A stretch of 64,000 nt of DNA from Thiobaca trueperi (GTDB lineage Bacteria > Pseudomonadota > Gammaproteobacteria > Chromatiales > Chromatiaceae): contig NZ_SMAO01000001.1 of NCBI RefSeq assembly GCF_004342175.1, positions 558,001 to 622,000 on the forward strand, in the 5' to 3' direction. The notes below the pieces were generated by a model. That model made no database searches. It was not told where the DNA came from and was given only the letters and a program-made list of their open reading frames with translations. Of the stretch, positions 56,529 to 64,000 are shown in pieces. Position numbers and translations under genes: made by a program. How positions within the stretch are numbered: position 1 is the stretch's first letter; every line of letters starts with the position of its first letter.

Positions 56529-56591
56529 GTGGCGCGCACCATGCGCTGGACGGCGCTCGCCGTCGTCGCCCTGATCGGAGCCGGGATCTAA
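56529..56591 (+). pseudogene. Truncated start of a fourth gene after the caspase
   Basis: Two bases after the caspase stop a GTG opens a 20-codon frame, VARTMRWTALAVVALIGAGI, ending TAA. It looks like a basic start plus membrane helix of a larger protein that has been cut off. The TAAGCCGC at the stop resembles the terminus of family 2 repeats, so the break may have been made or filled by such an element. A genuine 20-residue membrane peptide cannot be excluded. Confidence 0.4.
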
Positions 56592-56604
56592 GCCGCATCC
56601 TTTC

Positions 56605-56630
56605 GGCGCAATACGCTGCGCTATTGCGCC
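56605..56630. repeat. Palindromic hairpin repeat
   Basis: GGCGCAATA and TATTGCGCC form a perfect 9-bp stem around CGCTGCGC. The sequence resembles widespread bacterial intergenic hairpins followed by CCTACGA. It marks the end of the caspase operon and could terminate or stabilise transcripts from either side. Confidence 0.6.
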
Positions 56631-56677
56631 CTACGAACGACGAACACGCAAGGACGGCGCACACGACGGTAATCGCT

Positions 56678-57490
56678 TCAGCCCGCACTGGCCCGGGCAA
56701 ATGCCGGAGCCGGCATGGGAGTCTGTTCAGGAACGGCATCGACCCAGCGCAGCAGCTCCAGCCGGCCATCGTGATGCTCCACCAGGGCGGTGCAGCTTTC
56801 CACCCAGTCTCCGCAGTTGCAGTAGATCACCTCGTCGATCTCGCGCATCTCGGCGTGATGGATGTGACCGCAGATCATGCCGTTCAGGCCGGCGCAGCGC
56901 GCTTCGACCGCCAGCGTCTGCTCGAAACAGCCAATGTAATTCACGGCGTGCTTGACTTTCTGTTTGAGATAACCGGCCAGCGACCAGTAGCGAAGCCCCA
57001 GGCGTCGGCGCACCCGACTCAGCAGACCGTTCAGGGCCAGTAGCTGGTCATAGGCGTGGGCGCCCAGACGGGCCAGCCAGCGTCCATGCTGAATCACCCC
57101 ATCGAACCGATCCCCATGCAGCACCAGGAAACGCTGGCCGTTCGCCGTCTCGTGGATCACCTCGTCACGGATGAGCACATTGCCAAAATCGGCCCCCAGA
57201 TGCGCGCGTAACAGCTCGTCGTGGTTCCCCGGAAGATAGATCACCTGGGTGCCGGAGCGGGCCTTCTCCAGTACCTCCCGCACCACGGCATTGTGGGCTT
57301 CGGGCCAGTAGACGCCGCTTTGCATCTGCCAGATATCGACGATATCCCCGACCAGATAGAGATGTTTGCACTGAGTGGATTGCAGAAACTCCAGCAGATA
57401 TTCGGCCTGACAGCCGCGACTGCCCAGATGCACATCGGAGATGAAGAGACTACGATATTTCAGTGGCTTCATACGCTTGATCTCAGACAT
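56678..57490 (-). CDS. UDP-2,3-diacylglucosamine diphosphatase-like metallophosphoesterase
   Basis: 270 residues. Calcineurin-like motifs are in order: ISDVHLGSRG, VGDIVDIW, LPGNHDE, LHGDRFDG and CGHIHHAEM. These resemble LpxH/LpxH2-type enzymes, which cut UDP-2,3-diacylglucosamine to lipid X in lipid A synthesis. The insertion RWLARLGAHAYDQLLALNGLLSRVRRRLGL is typical of that group. ATG at 57490 (MSEIKRMKPL) or 57472 are both possible; neither has a strong ribosome binding site. It is divergent from srkA. The cofactor should be two Mn2+ ions. Confidence 0.85.
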   Translation of the reverse strand: MSEIKRMKPLKYRSLFISDVHLGSRGCQAEYLLEFLQSTQCKHLYLVGDIVDIWQMQSGVYWPEAHNAVVREVLEKARSGTQVIYLPGNHDELLRAHLGADFGNVLIRDEVIHETANGQRFLVLHGDRFDGVIQHGRWLARLGAHAYDQLLALNGLLSRVRRRLGLRYWSLAGYLKQKVKHAVNYIGCFEQTLAVEARCAGLNGMICGHIHHAEMREIDEVIYCNCGDWVESCTALVEHHDGRLELLRWVDAVPEQTPMPAPAFARASAG

Positions 57491-57694
57491 CGCTTGGCCG
57501 GCCTGGATGGAAGAGTTTGCGTATGCTCGGCAGATTGCGTTGCAGGGCGATGGGGAGAGGATGAAGATGCCGTGAATTTTTTTCGTCCGTTCGATGACGG
57601 CAGCACGGGGTTTGCGGCGTTGCCCGAACGATTCGGGTGATCGCCGGTCTGAACCGCTTCGATCAAGGTCTAGGAAAATCGATAGAATCGCGGC

Positions 57695-58684
57695 ATGACG
57701 ACACTCAATCCAACTCCTTATGCCGACCTCACCCCGGATCGCGTGCTCGATGCGGTGGAGAGTCTCGGACTCCTGACCGATGGGCGTCTGCTGGCGCTCA
57801 ACAGCTATGAAAACCGGGTCTATCAGGTCGGGCTCGACGAGGACGCGCCGGTCATCGCCAAATTCTACCGTCCGGGACGCTGGAGCAGCGCGGCCATCCT
57901 GGAAGAGCAGGATTTCACCCAACAGCTTGCCGAGCGCGAGATCCCGGCGGTCGCACCCTCGGTCATCAATGGGCGCACCCTGCACGAATTCGAGGGTTAT
58001 CGTTTCTCGCTGACGCCACGTCGCGGCGGACGGACACCGGAGCTGGATGACGCCAAGGTGCTGGAATGGATCGGACGTTTCATCGGGCGCATCCACGCCA
58101 TCGGCGCCATCACACCCTTTGCCCATCGCCCGACGCTCGATCCCGACAGCTTTGGCGTCGAGCCGCGCGATTTTCTGCTCGCGCACGACTGGATCCCGAC
58201 CGACCTCCTGCCCGCCTATACCAGCGTGGTCGAGCAGGCGCTGATCGGGGTGCGCGCCTGCTATGCGCGCGCCGGTTCGCCTGCATACATCCGGCTGCAT
58301 GGCGACTGTCATCCGGGCAATCTGCTCTGGACCGACGCCGGGCCGCATTTCGTCGATTTCGACGACGCCCGCATGGGACCGGCGGTCCAGGATCTCTGGA
58401 TGCTGCTCTCGGGCGAGCGCGCCGAGATGAGTCGTCAGCTTGCCGATGTGCTGGCGGGTTACGAAGACTTCCATGAGTTCGATCATCGCGAACTGCATCT
58501 GATCGAGGCGCTGCGCACCCTGCGCATCATCCATCATGCCGCCTGGCTCGCCCGTCGCTGGGAGGATCCGGCCTTTCCCGCCGCCTTCACCTGGTTCAAC
58601 ACCCAGCATTACTGGCAGAACCACATCCTGCAACTGCGCGAACAGATCGCGGCGATGGAAGAAGGACCGCTCTGGTCGGCCTGA
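57695..58684 (+). CDS. srkA: Stress response kinase SrkA (YihE/RdoA)
   Basis: 329 residues, aminoglycoside-phosphotransferase-like Ser/Thr kinase. Seen are NSYENRVYQV, IAKFYRPGRW with the ATP-binding Lys, the catalytic loop RLHGDCHPGNLLW and the metal site FVDFDDARMGP. The WLARRWEDPAFPAAFTWFNTQHYW end is typical of SrkA. It counters envelope or oxidative stress-induced death, partly by opposing MazEF in E. coli. It is followed by a lipoprotein gene 2 bp later, so the two are co-transcribed. The usual downstream dsbA is absent. Confidence 0.93.
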   Translation: MTTLNPTPYADLTPDRVLDAVESLGLLTDGRLLALNSYENRVYQVGLDEDAPVIAKFYRPGRWSSAAILEEQDFTQQLAEREIPAVAPSVINGRTLHEFEGYRFSLTPRRGGRTPELDDAKVLEWIGRFIGRIHAIGAITPFAHRPTLDPDSFGVEPRDFLLAHDWIPTDLLPAYTSVVEQALIGVRACYARAGSPAYIRLHGDCHPGNLLWTDAGPHFVDFDDARMGPAVQDLWMLLSGERAEMSRQLADVLAGYEDFHEFDHRELHLIEALRTLRIIHHAAWLARRWEDPAFPAAFTWFNTQHYWQNHILQLREQIAAMEEGPLWSA

Positions 58685-58686
58685 CG

Positions 58687-59568
58687 ATGAACCGGCTCAC
58701 CAACCTCCTGCGCTGGCACCTGATGCTGCTGGCGACGCTGCTGATCCTCGTCGGATGCAGCCGCGTCACCATCGCCTACAACACCGCCGATTTCTTCATC
58801 GGCCAATACGCGCGGGATTATCTGAAACTGACCGACGAACAGCTCGCGCGCTGGGAACCGCGTCTCAAGGCCGAACTGGCGCGGCATCGCGCCGAGGAGC
58901 TTCCCTATCTCGCGGCCTTTTTCGACCAGACGCTCAAGGCCAGCCGGGCCGGCTTCGACGATGACAACATGACCTGTCTGACCGGCGCATTCCGCGATCT
59001 CTACCGGCGTCAGGCGCGGTTCGCAGTCACCCTGTCAGCGCCACTGCTCGCCGGGATGACGCCACGTCAGATCGACACCCTGGAGCGCCGATTCCGTGAC
59101 GAGGCAGCGGAAGATCGCGCCGATCTGGCGGCACGCGATTGGAACGCCGAGCTGCGCAAGCGCGCCCGGCGCTATGTGAAGGCCATTGAGGACTGGACCG
59201 GCCCGCTGAACGCGAGTCAGCGTTCGCTCGTCGCCGAGATCACGGGACGCATGCCAGACTCAGAGGCCGCGGTGGTCGCCTATCGCACCCGCCAGCGCGA
59301 GGCGCTGATTGCACAACTGAGACGCTCCGCCAGCGAGGCCGAGATCCGATCCTTCATGACCGCCTGGCTGGTCGATTTCAGCGATCTGCCGCCCGAACTC
59401 GACCGTGCCGGCGTCGCCATCGGCGCGCAGATCAGCGAACTCTTCATCCGTCTCGGCGCCAGCTTCGACGAGCGCCAGCGCCAGCGATTCGACAAACGCC
59501 TGCGTCAATTGCGGGACGATCTGATGCAGCTTCAGAAACAGCCGCGAATGGCGCCCCTGTCATGCTGA
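58687..59568 (+). CDS. DUF6279 lipoprotein
   Basis: 293 residues. A lipoprotein signal ends ILVGCS, with the acylated Cys24. The remainder is helical, with YNTADFFIGQYARDYLKLTDEQLARWEPRLKAELARHRAEELPYLAAFFDQT, the DUF6279 pattern of proteobacterial lipoproteins. Function unknown. It is coupled to srkA (2-bp gap), suggesting an envelope-stress role. Its stop codon TGA is the first three bases of a family 2 repeat (TGAACCGCACC). Confidence 0.85.
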   Translation: MNRLTNLLRWHLMLLATLLILVGCSRVTIAYNTADFFIGQYARDYLKLTDEQLARWEPRLKAELARHRAEELPYLAAFFDQTLKASRAGFDDDNMTCLTGAFRDLYRRQARFAVTLSAPLLAGMTPRQIDTLERRFRDEAAEDRADLAARDWNAELRKRARRYVKAIEDWTGPLNASQRSLVAEITGRMPDSEAAVVAYRTRQREALIAQLRRSASEAEIRSFMTAWLVDFSDLPPELDRAGVAIGAQISELFIRLGASFDERQRQRFDKRLRQLRDDLMQLQKQPRMAPLSC

Positions 59569-59650
59569 ACCGCACCCATGCGCCATGCGCTGTTTTGGGA
59601 TTGAATCAAGCCTGGCCGCATCGACGACCGTGAGAGCCGGTGCGGCTCAA
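59566..59650. repeat. Dispersed repeat, family 2, supplying stop codons to two convergent genes
   Basis: 85 bp bounded by TGAACCGCACC and GGTGCGGCTCAA. It is an inverted-orientation copy of the element at 19706; the reverse complement aligns along its length. The left terminus is the lipoprotein stop (TGA), and the right one is the BLUF gene stop on the minus strand. The element is the entire space between the convergent genes. Confidence 0.85.
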
Positions 59651-60084
59651 GACGACCAGCCCTGCTGACGCAACCCGAAGCTCTTCAGCACATTGAGCGC
59701 GAGCCCCGGATGGGCGCCAATGCTGGCCGGATCGAAGCCATGCGTGAAAAACGGTGCAAAACTCGGATGCGCGCGGATTTCTTCTCCCGCGACACAGGCA
59801 AAGCCCATCGACCACTGATCGAAGCTCCGTTGCGCGATCTCTTCCCGGGCCAGTTCGATCAGACCGAAATGACGCGGATCCGCCTGAATTCGTGCATAGG
59901 TTTCATCGACGGCCTCGGCTTCGCCTTCGAGCACCTGTAAGAAACAGCCGTCCGTATAGAGCAGCATCCCGGTGATATCCTGTGACTGGTTGTGTCGAAC
60001 CGACGAGTCGAGGATTTTTTCCAGTTCCGGCGTGGCATATTCCTGCCGGGCTGTGCTCACATAAATCAGATGAATGAGGGACAT
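59647..60084 (-). CDS. BLUF-domain blue-light sensor
   Basis: 145 residues, a stand-alone BLUF domain that binds FAD and shifts its hydrogen-bond network in blue light. Key residues are present: Tyr8 (LIYVS), Asn32 (RHNQSQDITGMLLY) and Gln50 (FLQVLEGE); the Tyr-to-Gln spacing of 42 matches AppA Tyr21/Gln63. The last 50 residues are a C-terminal cap. It has no output domain, so it presumably acts through a partner. ATG 60084 (MSLIHL) with GGA upstream was chosen over a TTG at 60093. A blue-light sensor supports a phototrophic lifestyle but is not proof. Confidence 0.92.
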   Translation of the reverse strand: MSLIHLIYVSTARQEYATPELEKILDSSVRHNQSQDITGMLLYTDGCFLQVLEGEAEAVDETYARIQADPRHFGLIELAREEIAQRSFDQWSMGFACVAGEEIRAHPSFAPFFTHGFDPASIGAHPGLALNVLKSFGLRQQGWSS

Positions 60085-60408
60085 GATTTCCAACCTTGCT
60101 GAGAAACATCACTGGCAACCGAAAAATGGACGATGATGCGGGAGGCTGTCAAAGAACGGCCTGGAATCCTCAAGTCCGCCTTCAGAAAGGCATCCAGATA
60201 GCCTTTGTCGCCTTCGACACCAATCCGCAGAACGGCCAAATCATCGACGGACGGCTGATCGTCCGCAATCCCCTCGCCGCGCGATCATCTGACGCGCCAG
60301 CACCGCCCGTACCATATCGCATGGCGTTGAGGATTTTTCTATTCGCTGTCACATCCTGCCGGTAGACTTTCCGGCTGCCTCCATTCGCCGCATCCGGACG
60401 AGACATCC
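60085..60408. other. Intergenic region between BLUF and patatin genes, no gene recognised
   Basis: 324 bp between divergent genes. It must hold promoters for both directions, but I could not identify convincing -35/-10 pairs. Short frames here lack motifs. No family 1 or 2 repeat is present. Confidence 0.4.
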
Positions 60409-62667
60409 ATGAGACCGCGCCTGCCCGCCCGCTTTGTCCTGCTTGCCACTGCGCTTGCCATGCTCGTTTTGACCACGCCGATGCTGCTTGCCGCCGAGCG
60501 CACCCATTCGCCTCATCATCCACGCATCGGTCTGGTGTTGAGCGGCGGTGGTGCGCGCGGATCGGCTCATATTGGCGTGCTCCAGGTGCTGGAGAAGCTG
60601 CGGATCCCCATCCATGTGGTGGTGGGCACCAGCATGGGCTCGCTGGTCGGCGGCGGTTATGCGGCTGGATTGACGCCGGATGAGCTGGCGCAGCGCGTGA
60701 CCGAGGTGAACTGGGATCAACTCTTCAACGACGATCCGCCACGTCGTGAATGGCCGGCCCGGCGCAAGGAGGCGTCGATGAATCCGACCTGGAATTTCAC
60801 TCTCGGGGTGCGTGACAACGGCTCTTTCAGCCTGCCGCCAGGCGCGATTTCCGGTCAGCAGGTCCAGTTGTTTTTCAACGATCTGGTGAAGGGCGTCGAG
60901 ACGGTCCCGGATTTCGATTCGCTGCCGATTCCATTCCGCGCCGTGGCGACCAATCTGGAAAACGGCGAGATGGCCGTCTTCGAGCGAGGACCGCTGCCGG
61001 TCGCCATGCGCGCCAGCATGTCGGTGCCCGGCATCTTTGCGCCCATGGAATGGGAGAATCATATCTATGTGGATGGCGGTCTGGTGCGCAATCTGCCCAT
61101 CGACGTGGCGCGGGACATGGGCGTGGATGTCATCATCGCGGTCAATCTCGGCTCCGGCTATCTGCCGCGCGAACAGCTCACCAGCATCCTGGGCGTCACC
61201 GGACAGATGATCGCGATCCTCACCGAGCAGAATGTCCAGGCCTCGCTCAAGCAGATCGATCGGCGGCGCGATGTGCTGATCGTGCCGGATCTGGGCGACA
61301 TCGGTTCCGGTGATTTTGCCCGCGCAGCGGACGCCATCGCGACCGGCGTCGCCGCCGCCCAAAAGGCCGCGCCCGCGCTCGCTCGCTACAGCGTCAGCGA
61401 GGCCGAGTACGCGGCCTGGAAACGCGAGCGCTTTGGTCCGGGCCATCCAGTGCAGCGAGTCGCAGCCGTGGAGGTCGCGGGCCTCAAACGCGTGAACGAT
61501 GGGATCTTCACCAACCTGATCGAGAATCAGAAGGGGCAGCCGCTGGATCGCGCGCAACTGAATCGGGACGCGCAACTGATCTATGGTCGCGGCGATTTCG
61601 AGCGGGTCAATTATCACTTCAGACCCAAGGACGACAGCGGCGATCTGCTCATCGTCGATGCCATGGAAAAACGCTGGGGGCCGGGCTATCTGAGCTTCGG
61701 CCTGGGGCTTCTGAGCGACAACCAGGGCGACAGCCGTTTCGGGCTGCATGCCACCTATGACCGCACCTGGATCAACTCGCTCGGGGCCGAATGGGGCAGC
61801 GAGCTGACGCTCGGCAACTCCCCGCGCTTCAAGACCGAATTCTATCAGCCGCTGGATCTGGATCGGGCGGCCTTTGTCACCTCCTATCTGGATCTGGGGG
61901 TGAGCCCGGACAGCGTCTTTATCGAGGATCAGCGCGTCGCCCGCTATGACGTGACGCGCGCACGGATCGGCGCGGATCTGGGCACCACGCTTGGTGGCAT
62001 CGAGATGCGGATCGGACCCTATCTGGGGCAAACGAAGGTCACGCTGGACACCGGTTCACGCGAGCTGCCGGAAGGCCGGATCATGGATAGCGGACTGCGC
62101 GCCCGACTCGTCTACGACACACTCGACAGCGCCGGCGCGCCGCGCGAGGGCGTGCGGATCGCGCTGGAGGCGCTGAGTCCGCTCGAAGCCATGGGGGCGG
62201 ATGTGCAATACACGCGCGCCCTGTTGAACGCGACCACTGCCCATAGTTTTGGCCGCAACACCGTCGCCGCCCGCATCGAGGCCGGGAGCAGCTTCGGCGA
62301 CCGCATGCCCTATTACGACCAGTTCCCGCTCGGCGGTTTCCTCAAGCTCTCCGGCTATGCCAACGAGCAGTTTCGCGGCAACAACGTCGTCTTCGGCGGG
62401 CTGGCCTACTATCGCCAGATCGCCACCCTGCCCCCGCCCATCGGACGCGGGCTCTATCTGGGTGCCTCGCTGGAGGCCGGCTGGCTGTCGGAGGGCGCCA
62501 TCGACAAGGAGACCGCCGGTCAGGATGTCACCCTGAGTTCGGAAGCCACCCGTTTCGGCGGCAGCATCTTCTTCGGCTCCGACACCTGGATCGGCCCCGC
62601 GTACCTGGGGCTTGGGCTGTCGGAGGACGGCGACAGCGCCGTTTATGTGCTGATCGGGCGTCCTTAG
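60409..62667 (+). CDS. Patatin-like type Vd autotransporter (PlpD-like)
   Basis: 752 residues with a signal peptide (residues 8-29, LLAAE). Residues 38-330 are a patatin domain: oxyanion SGGGARG, nucleophile GTSMG (Ser75) and VDGG (Asp222). A POTRA-like segment follows (VQRVAAVEVAGLKRVNDGIFTNLIENQKGQPLDRAQLNRDAQLIYGRGDFERVNYHF). Residues 425-752 form an Omp85-type beta barrel ending with VLIGRP. This is the PlpD layout, where the barrel secretes the lipase to the surface. It probably hydrolyses phospholipids of other cells or host membranes. The TAG stop is the start of a family 1 repeat. Confidence 0.93.
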   Translation: MRPRLPARFVLLATALAMLVLTTPMLLAAERTHSPHHPRIGLVLSGGGARGSAHIGVLQVLEKLRIPIHVVVGTSMGSLVGGGYAAGLTPDELAQRVTEVNWDQLFNDDPPRREWPARRKEASMNPTWNFTLGVRDNGSFSLPPGAISGQQVQLFFNDLVKGVETVPDFDSLPIPFRAVATNLENGEMAVFERGPLPVAMRASMSVPGIFAPMEWENHIYVDGGLVRNLPIDVARDMGVDVIIAVNLGSGYLPREQLTSILGVTGQMIAILTEQNVQASLKQIDRRRDVLIVPDLGDIGSGDFARAADAIATGVAAAQKAAPALARYSVSEAEYAAWKRERFGPGHPVQRVAAVEVAGLKRVNDGIFTNLIENQKGQPLDRAQLNRDAQLIYGRGDFERVNYHFRPKDDSGDLLIVDAMEKRWGPGYLSFGLGLLSDNQGDSRFGLHATYDRTWINSLGAEWGSELTLGNSPRFKTEFYQPLDLDRAAFVTSYLDLGVSPDSVFIEDQRVARYDVTRARIGADLGTTLGGIEMRIGPYLGQTKVTLDTGSRELPEGRIMDSGLRARLVYDTLDSAGAPREGVRIALEALSPLEAMGADVQYTRALLNATTAHSFGRNTVAARIEAGSSFGDRMPYYDQFPLGGFLKLSGYANEQFRGNNVVFGGLAYYRQIATLPPPIGRGLYLGASLEAGWLSEGAIDKETAGQDVTLSSEATRFGGSIFFGSDTWIGPAYLGLGLSEDGDSAVYVLIGRP

Positions 62668-62849
62668 GTGGTTTCCGGGAAAGTTTCTACCAGCGTCAAG
62701 GCTCCAAATGGACAGGATGAACAGGATTTCGCAGGATTTACAGGAGACAAGCCATTGTTTTCTTCATCCTGTCAATCTTGAAAAATCCTGTGAATCCTGT
62801 CCATTCACGACCTCTCAATGGGTAGATTGTTTTCAGGAAATCGCCTTAG
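62664..62849. repeat. Dispersed palindromic repeat, family 1 (full-length)
   Basis: Left terminus TTAGGTGGTTTCCGGGAAAG and right terminus with inverse GCGATTTCCTGAAAAC, each followed by CTACC and then, about 20 bp on, AATGGACAGGAT. The patatin stop TAG is inside the left terminus. It has the same organisation as the copy at 15405. Confidence 0.85.
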
Positions 62850-62857
62850 TAACGTGA

Positions 62858-62879
62858 TCGTTGTCGATTACGACAACGA
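62858..62879. terminator. Hairpin after the patatin gene
   Basis: TCGTTGTCG and CGACAACGA form a perfect 9-bp stem around ATTA, with no T run directly after. It lies between the family 1 repeat and the GTPase 3' end and may terminate transcription in either direction. The rest of the gap to 62980 shows no gene. Confidence 0.4.
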
Positions 62880-62979
62880 CCGTGGCAGAGGTGTTTTCTT
62901 TCGTCGAGTTGTTTCACTTATTTTTGAACCGACCCTTAAAGAGGCCGGTCGTGCCGTTGCTGACATGGCGTGATCACAG

Positions 62980-64000
62980 TCAGCCTTTGAAGGTCGATTT
63001 GCGCCCGGTCCCGCCCGGCAGCGCGAGCAGAAAGCGTCCGGCATTCGCCAGTTGCCGGCGCAGCAGCATCCAGTTCTCTTCGCGGCGACGGGCATCCTGA
63101 CAGCGCAGCAGACGGACGCGCTGGGCGCGGTCCATCTGGTCCAAGAGGGCGGCCCACAGCGTATCCTCGACGTTGTAGACCCGCCCTTCGCCGAGACAGA
63201 CCGGAATCACGTTGCCAACCGGCACCTCCAGATCGGTCGCCAGGGCGGTGACAGCGGCCTGGATGCTCATCGCCTTGAGACTGCGCGAGTCGGTCAGATC
63301 ATAGGGCGGCTGCCACTCGCGCAGCGGACGCAGATGATCGATGTGGGTGACGACGACCAGCAGCGGCGGCGCGCGACGGTCGATCCGCGCGGTCTGCGCC
63401 AGACGCAGCGCATCCAGGGTCTGCCGCTCGGCCTGCCGGTCGGGACGATGCGCGGCGCTGACCCAGAGAATGAGGTCGGCGATGGCGGCCGCTTCGTGCA
63501 GGCTCTTGTCGGCGAGCCTCTCCACCCCCGGCGTATCGAAGATGAGCGCGATCTCCAGACCCTCGCGCTCCAGTCGGTAAGGGGTGAGCGCCCGCGTGGT
63601 GTCCGGCGTGAGATCGGTCGCGGCCCGGAGCTGGCCGAAGAGTGCATTGATGAGGCTCGACTTGCCGGCATTGGCGCGACCCAGCACCAGAATCCGCAGC
63701 GGTTCGCCGGTCTGGGTCTCGGTGGTCACGGCCTCGGCGGTGTCCAGATCCCGGGCTGAACGCGCGGTCGCCCGTCCTGCCGGATCCTCGTCCAGTGGCA
63801 GATGGCCGCTGTAGAGATCGATGGCGTAGCCGCCGATCTTGCGGACGTATTCCTGCAACAGCCAGCGATAGAGATCTTTGCGGGCCAGGGCGTAACCACG
63901 CCCGCGCAACGCGGCCCAAACCTCGTTGAGTACGGCGCTGGCCGGATTGACGACGAACTGTCCGGCGCGATAGAAGCCGAGCAGACGCTCGGCGAAGGGC
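62980..64000 (-). CDS. Era/Der-like GTPase (5' truncated by window edge)
   Basis: The minus-strand frame is open to the window end, so the N-terminus is missing. The upstream part reads PFAERLLGFYRAGQFVVNPASAVLNEVW. The GTPase domain has G1 GRANAGKSSL, G2-like threonine in DTTRALTPY, G3 FDTPGVE and G4 as THID (not NKxD). It resembles GTPase-domain proteins of the 50S-ribosome-binding GTPase superfamily or YcjX/DUF697 type. G4 deviation may change nucleotide preference. The partner gene just outside the window may clarify its role. Confidence 0.75.
   Translation of the reverse strand, partial: PFAERLLGFYRAGQFVVNPASAVLNEVWAALRGRGYALARKDLYRWLLQEYVRKIGGYAIDLYSGHLPLDEDPAGRATARSARDLDTAEAVTTETQTGEPLRILVLGRANAGKSSLINALFGQLRAATDLTPDTTRALTPYRLEREGLEIALIFDTPGVERLADKSLHEAAAIADLILWVSAAHRPDRQAERQTLDALRLAQTARIDRRAPPLLVVVTHIDHLRPLREWQPPYDLTDSRSLKAMSIQAAVTALATDLEVPVGNVIPVCLGEGRVYNVEDTLWAALLDQMDRAQRVRLLRCQDARRREENWMLLRRQLANAGRFLLALPGGTGRKSTFKG

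Noticed and set aside
56605-56640. tRNA-like hairpin or attachment site near the caspase end
   Set aside because: Only a 9-bp hairpin with no cloverleaf; no integrase is nearby.
60085-60408. Possible small gene between BLUF and patatin genes
   Set aside because: Frames are short, lack start signals and show no recognisable domain.

Overview
The window reads as chromosomal DNA of a GC-rich gammaproteobacterium, most likely a purple sulfur bacterium or close relative (Chromatiales). This is an inference from the mix of ftsK/lolA, an Mrp-type Na+/H+ antiporter operon, NhaD, V-type ATPase subunits, a BLUF photoreceptor, a type Vd patatin, CHAT/STAND proteins and many dispersed palindromic intergenic repeats. 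No rRNA, tRNA or CRISPR array was recognised. Both edges cut genes: a saccharopine-dehydrogenase-like protein on the left and a GTPase on the right.

Layout. 0-9.5 kb is housekeeping and stress: lolA, ftsK, a cold-shock gene with a structured leader, a degenerate EAL protein, dps, a DUF2061 membrane protein and uup. 9.7-20.9 kb is ion transport and envelope: V-ATPase B and D subunits separated by a YkgJ-like gene, nhaD, a seven-gene Mrp-type operon (E-F-G-B-C-D plus a second D/NuoL-like subunit) and outer-membrane phospholipase A. 21-32.7 kb holds a patatin/GntP-permease pair, an AI-2E transporter, an alpha/beta hydrolase, a 5'-nucleotidase, an Ala/Pro/Glu repeat protein with one membrane segment, ppsA and a Fic AMPylase. 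cbiB follows on the minus strand.

33.7-39.5 kb is an accessory Hsp70 operon: a large helical-repeat protein, a J-like protein without HPD, a GrpE-like protein, an Hsp70 and a zinc-ribbon protein. 39.5-47.3 kb is accessory: a 2172-residue secreted RCC1-LRR-RHS protein ending in a caspase/C80-like tip, an IS110 remnant and a TacA/TacT-type toxin-antitoxin pair. 47.4-49.4 kb is btaAB (betaine lipid synthesis), preceded by a four-unit Pho-box-like array, which predicts induction by phosphate starvation.

49.7-56.6 kb is the most interesting block. It is a very GC-rich three-gene operon encoding a CHAT protease-STAND ATPase-TPR protein, a serine alpha/beta hydrolase and a caspase-family protein, followed by what looks like the truncated start of a fourth gene. 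All predicted catalytic residues are present. It resembles a defence or programmed-death module whose combination I do not recognise as a named system. 56.7-64 kb returns to core functions: an LpxH-like phosphoesterase, srkA, a DUF6279 lipoprotein, the BLUF protein, the PlpD-like patatin autotransporter and the GTPase.

Two families of dispersed inverted-repeat elements recur across the window: a 55-190 bp family with a GGACAGGATTAACAGGAT core and an 84-90 bp family with TTAAACCGCG termini. Copies of both repeatedly abut stop codons. In one case a single element supplies the stop codons of two convergent genes.
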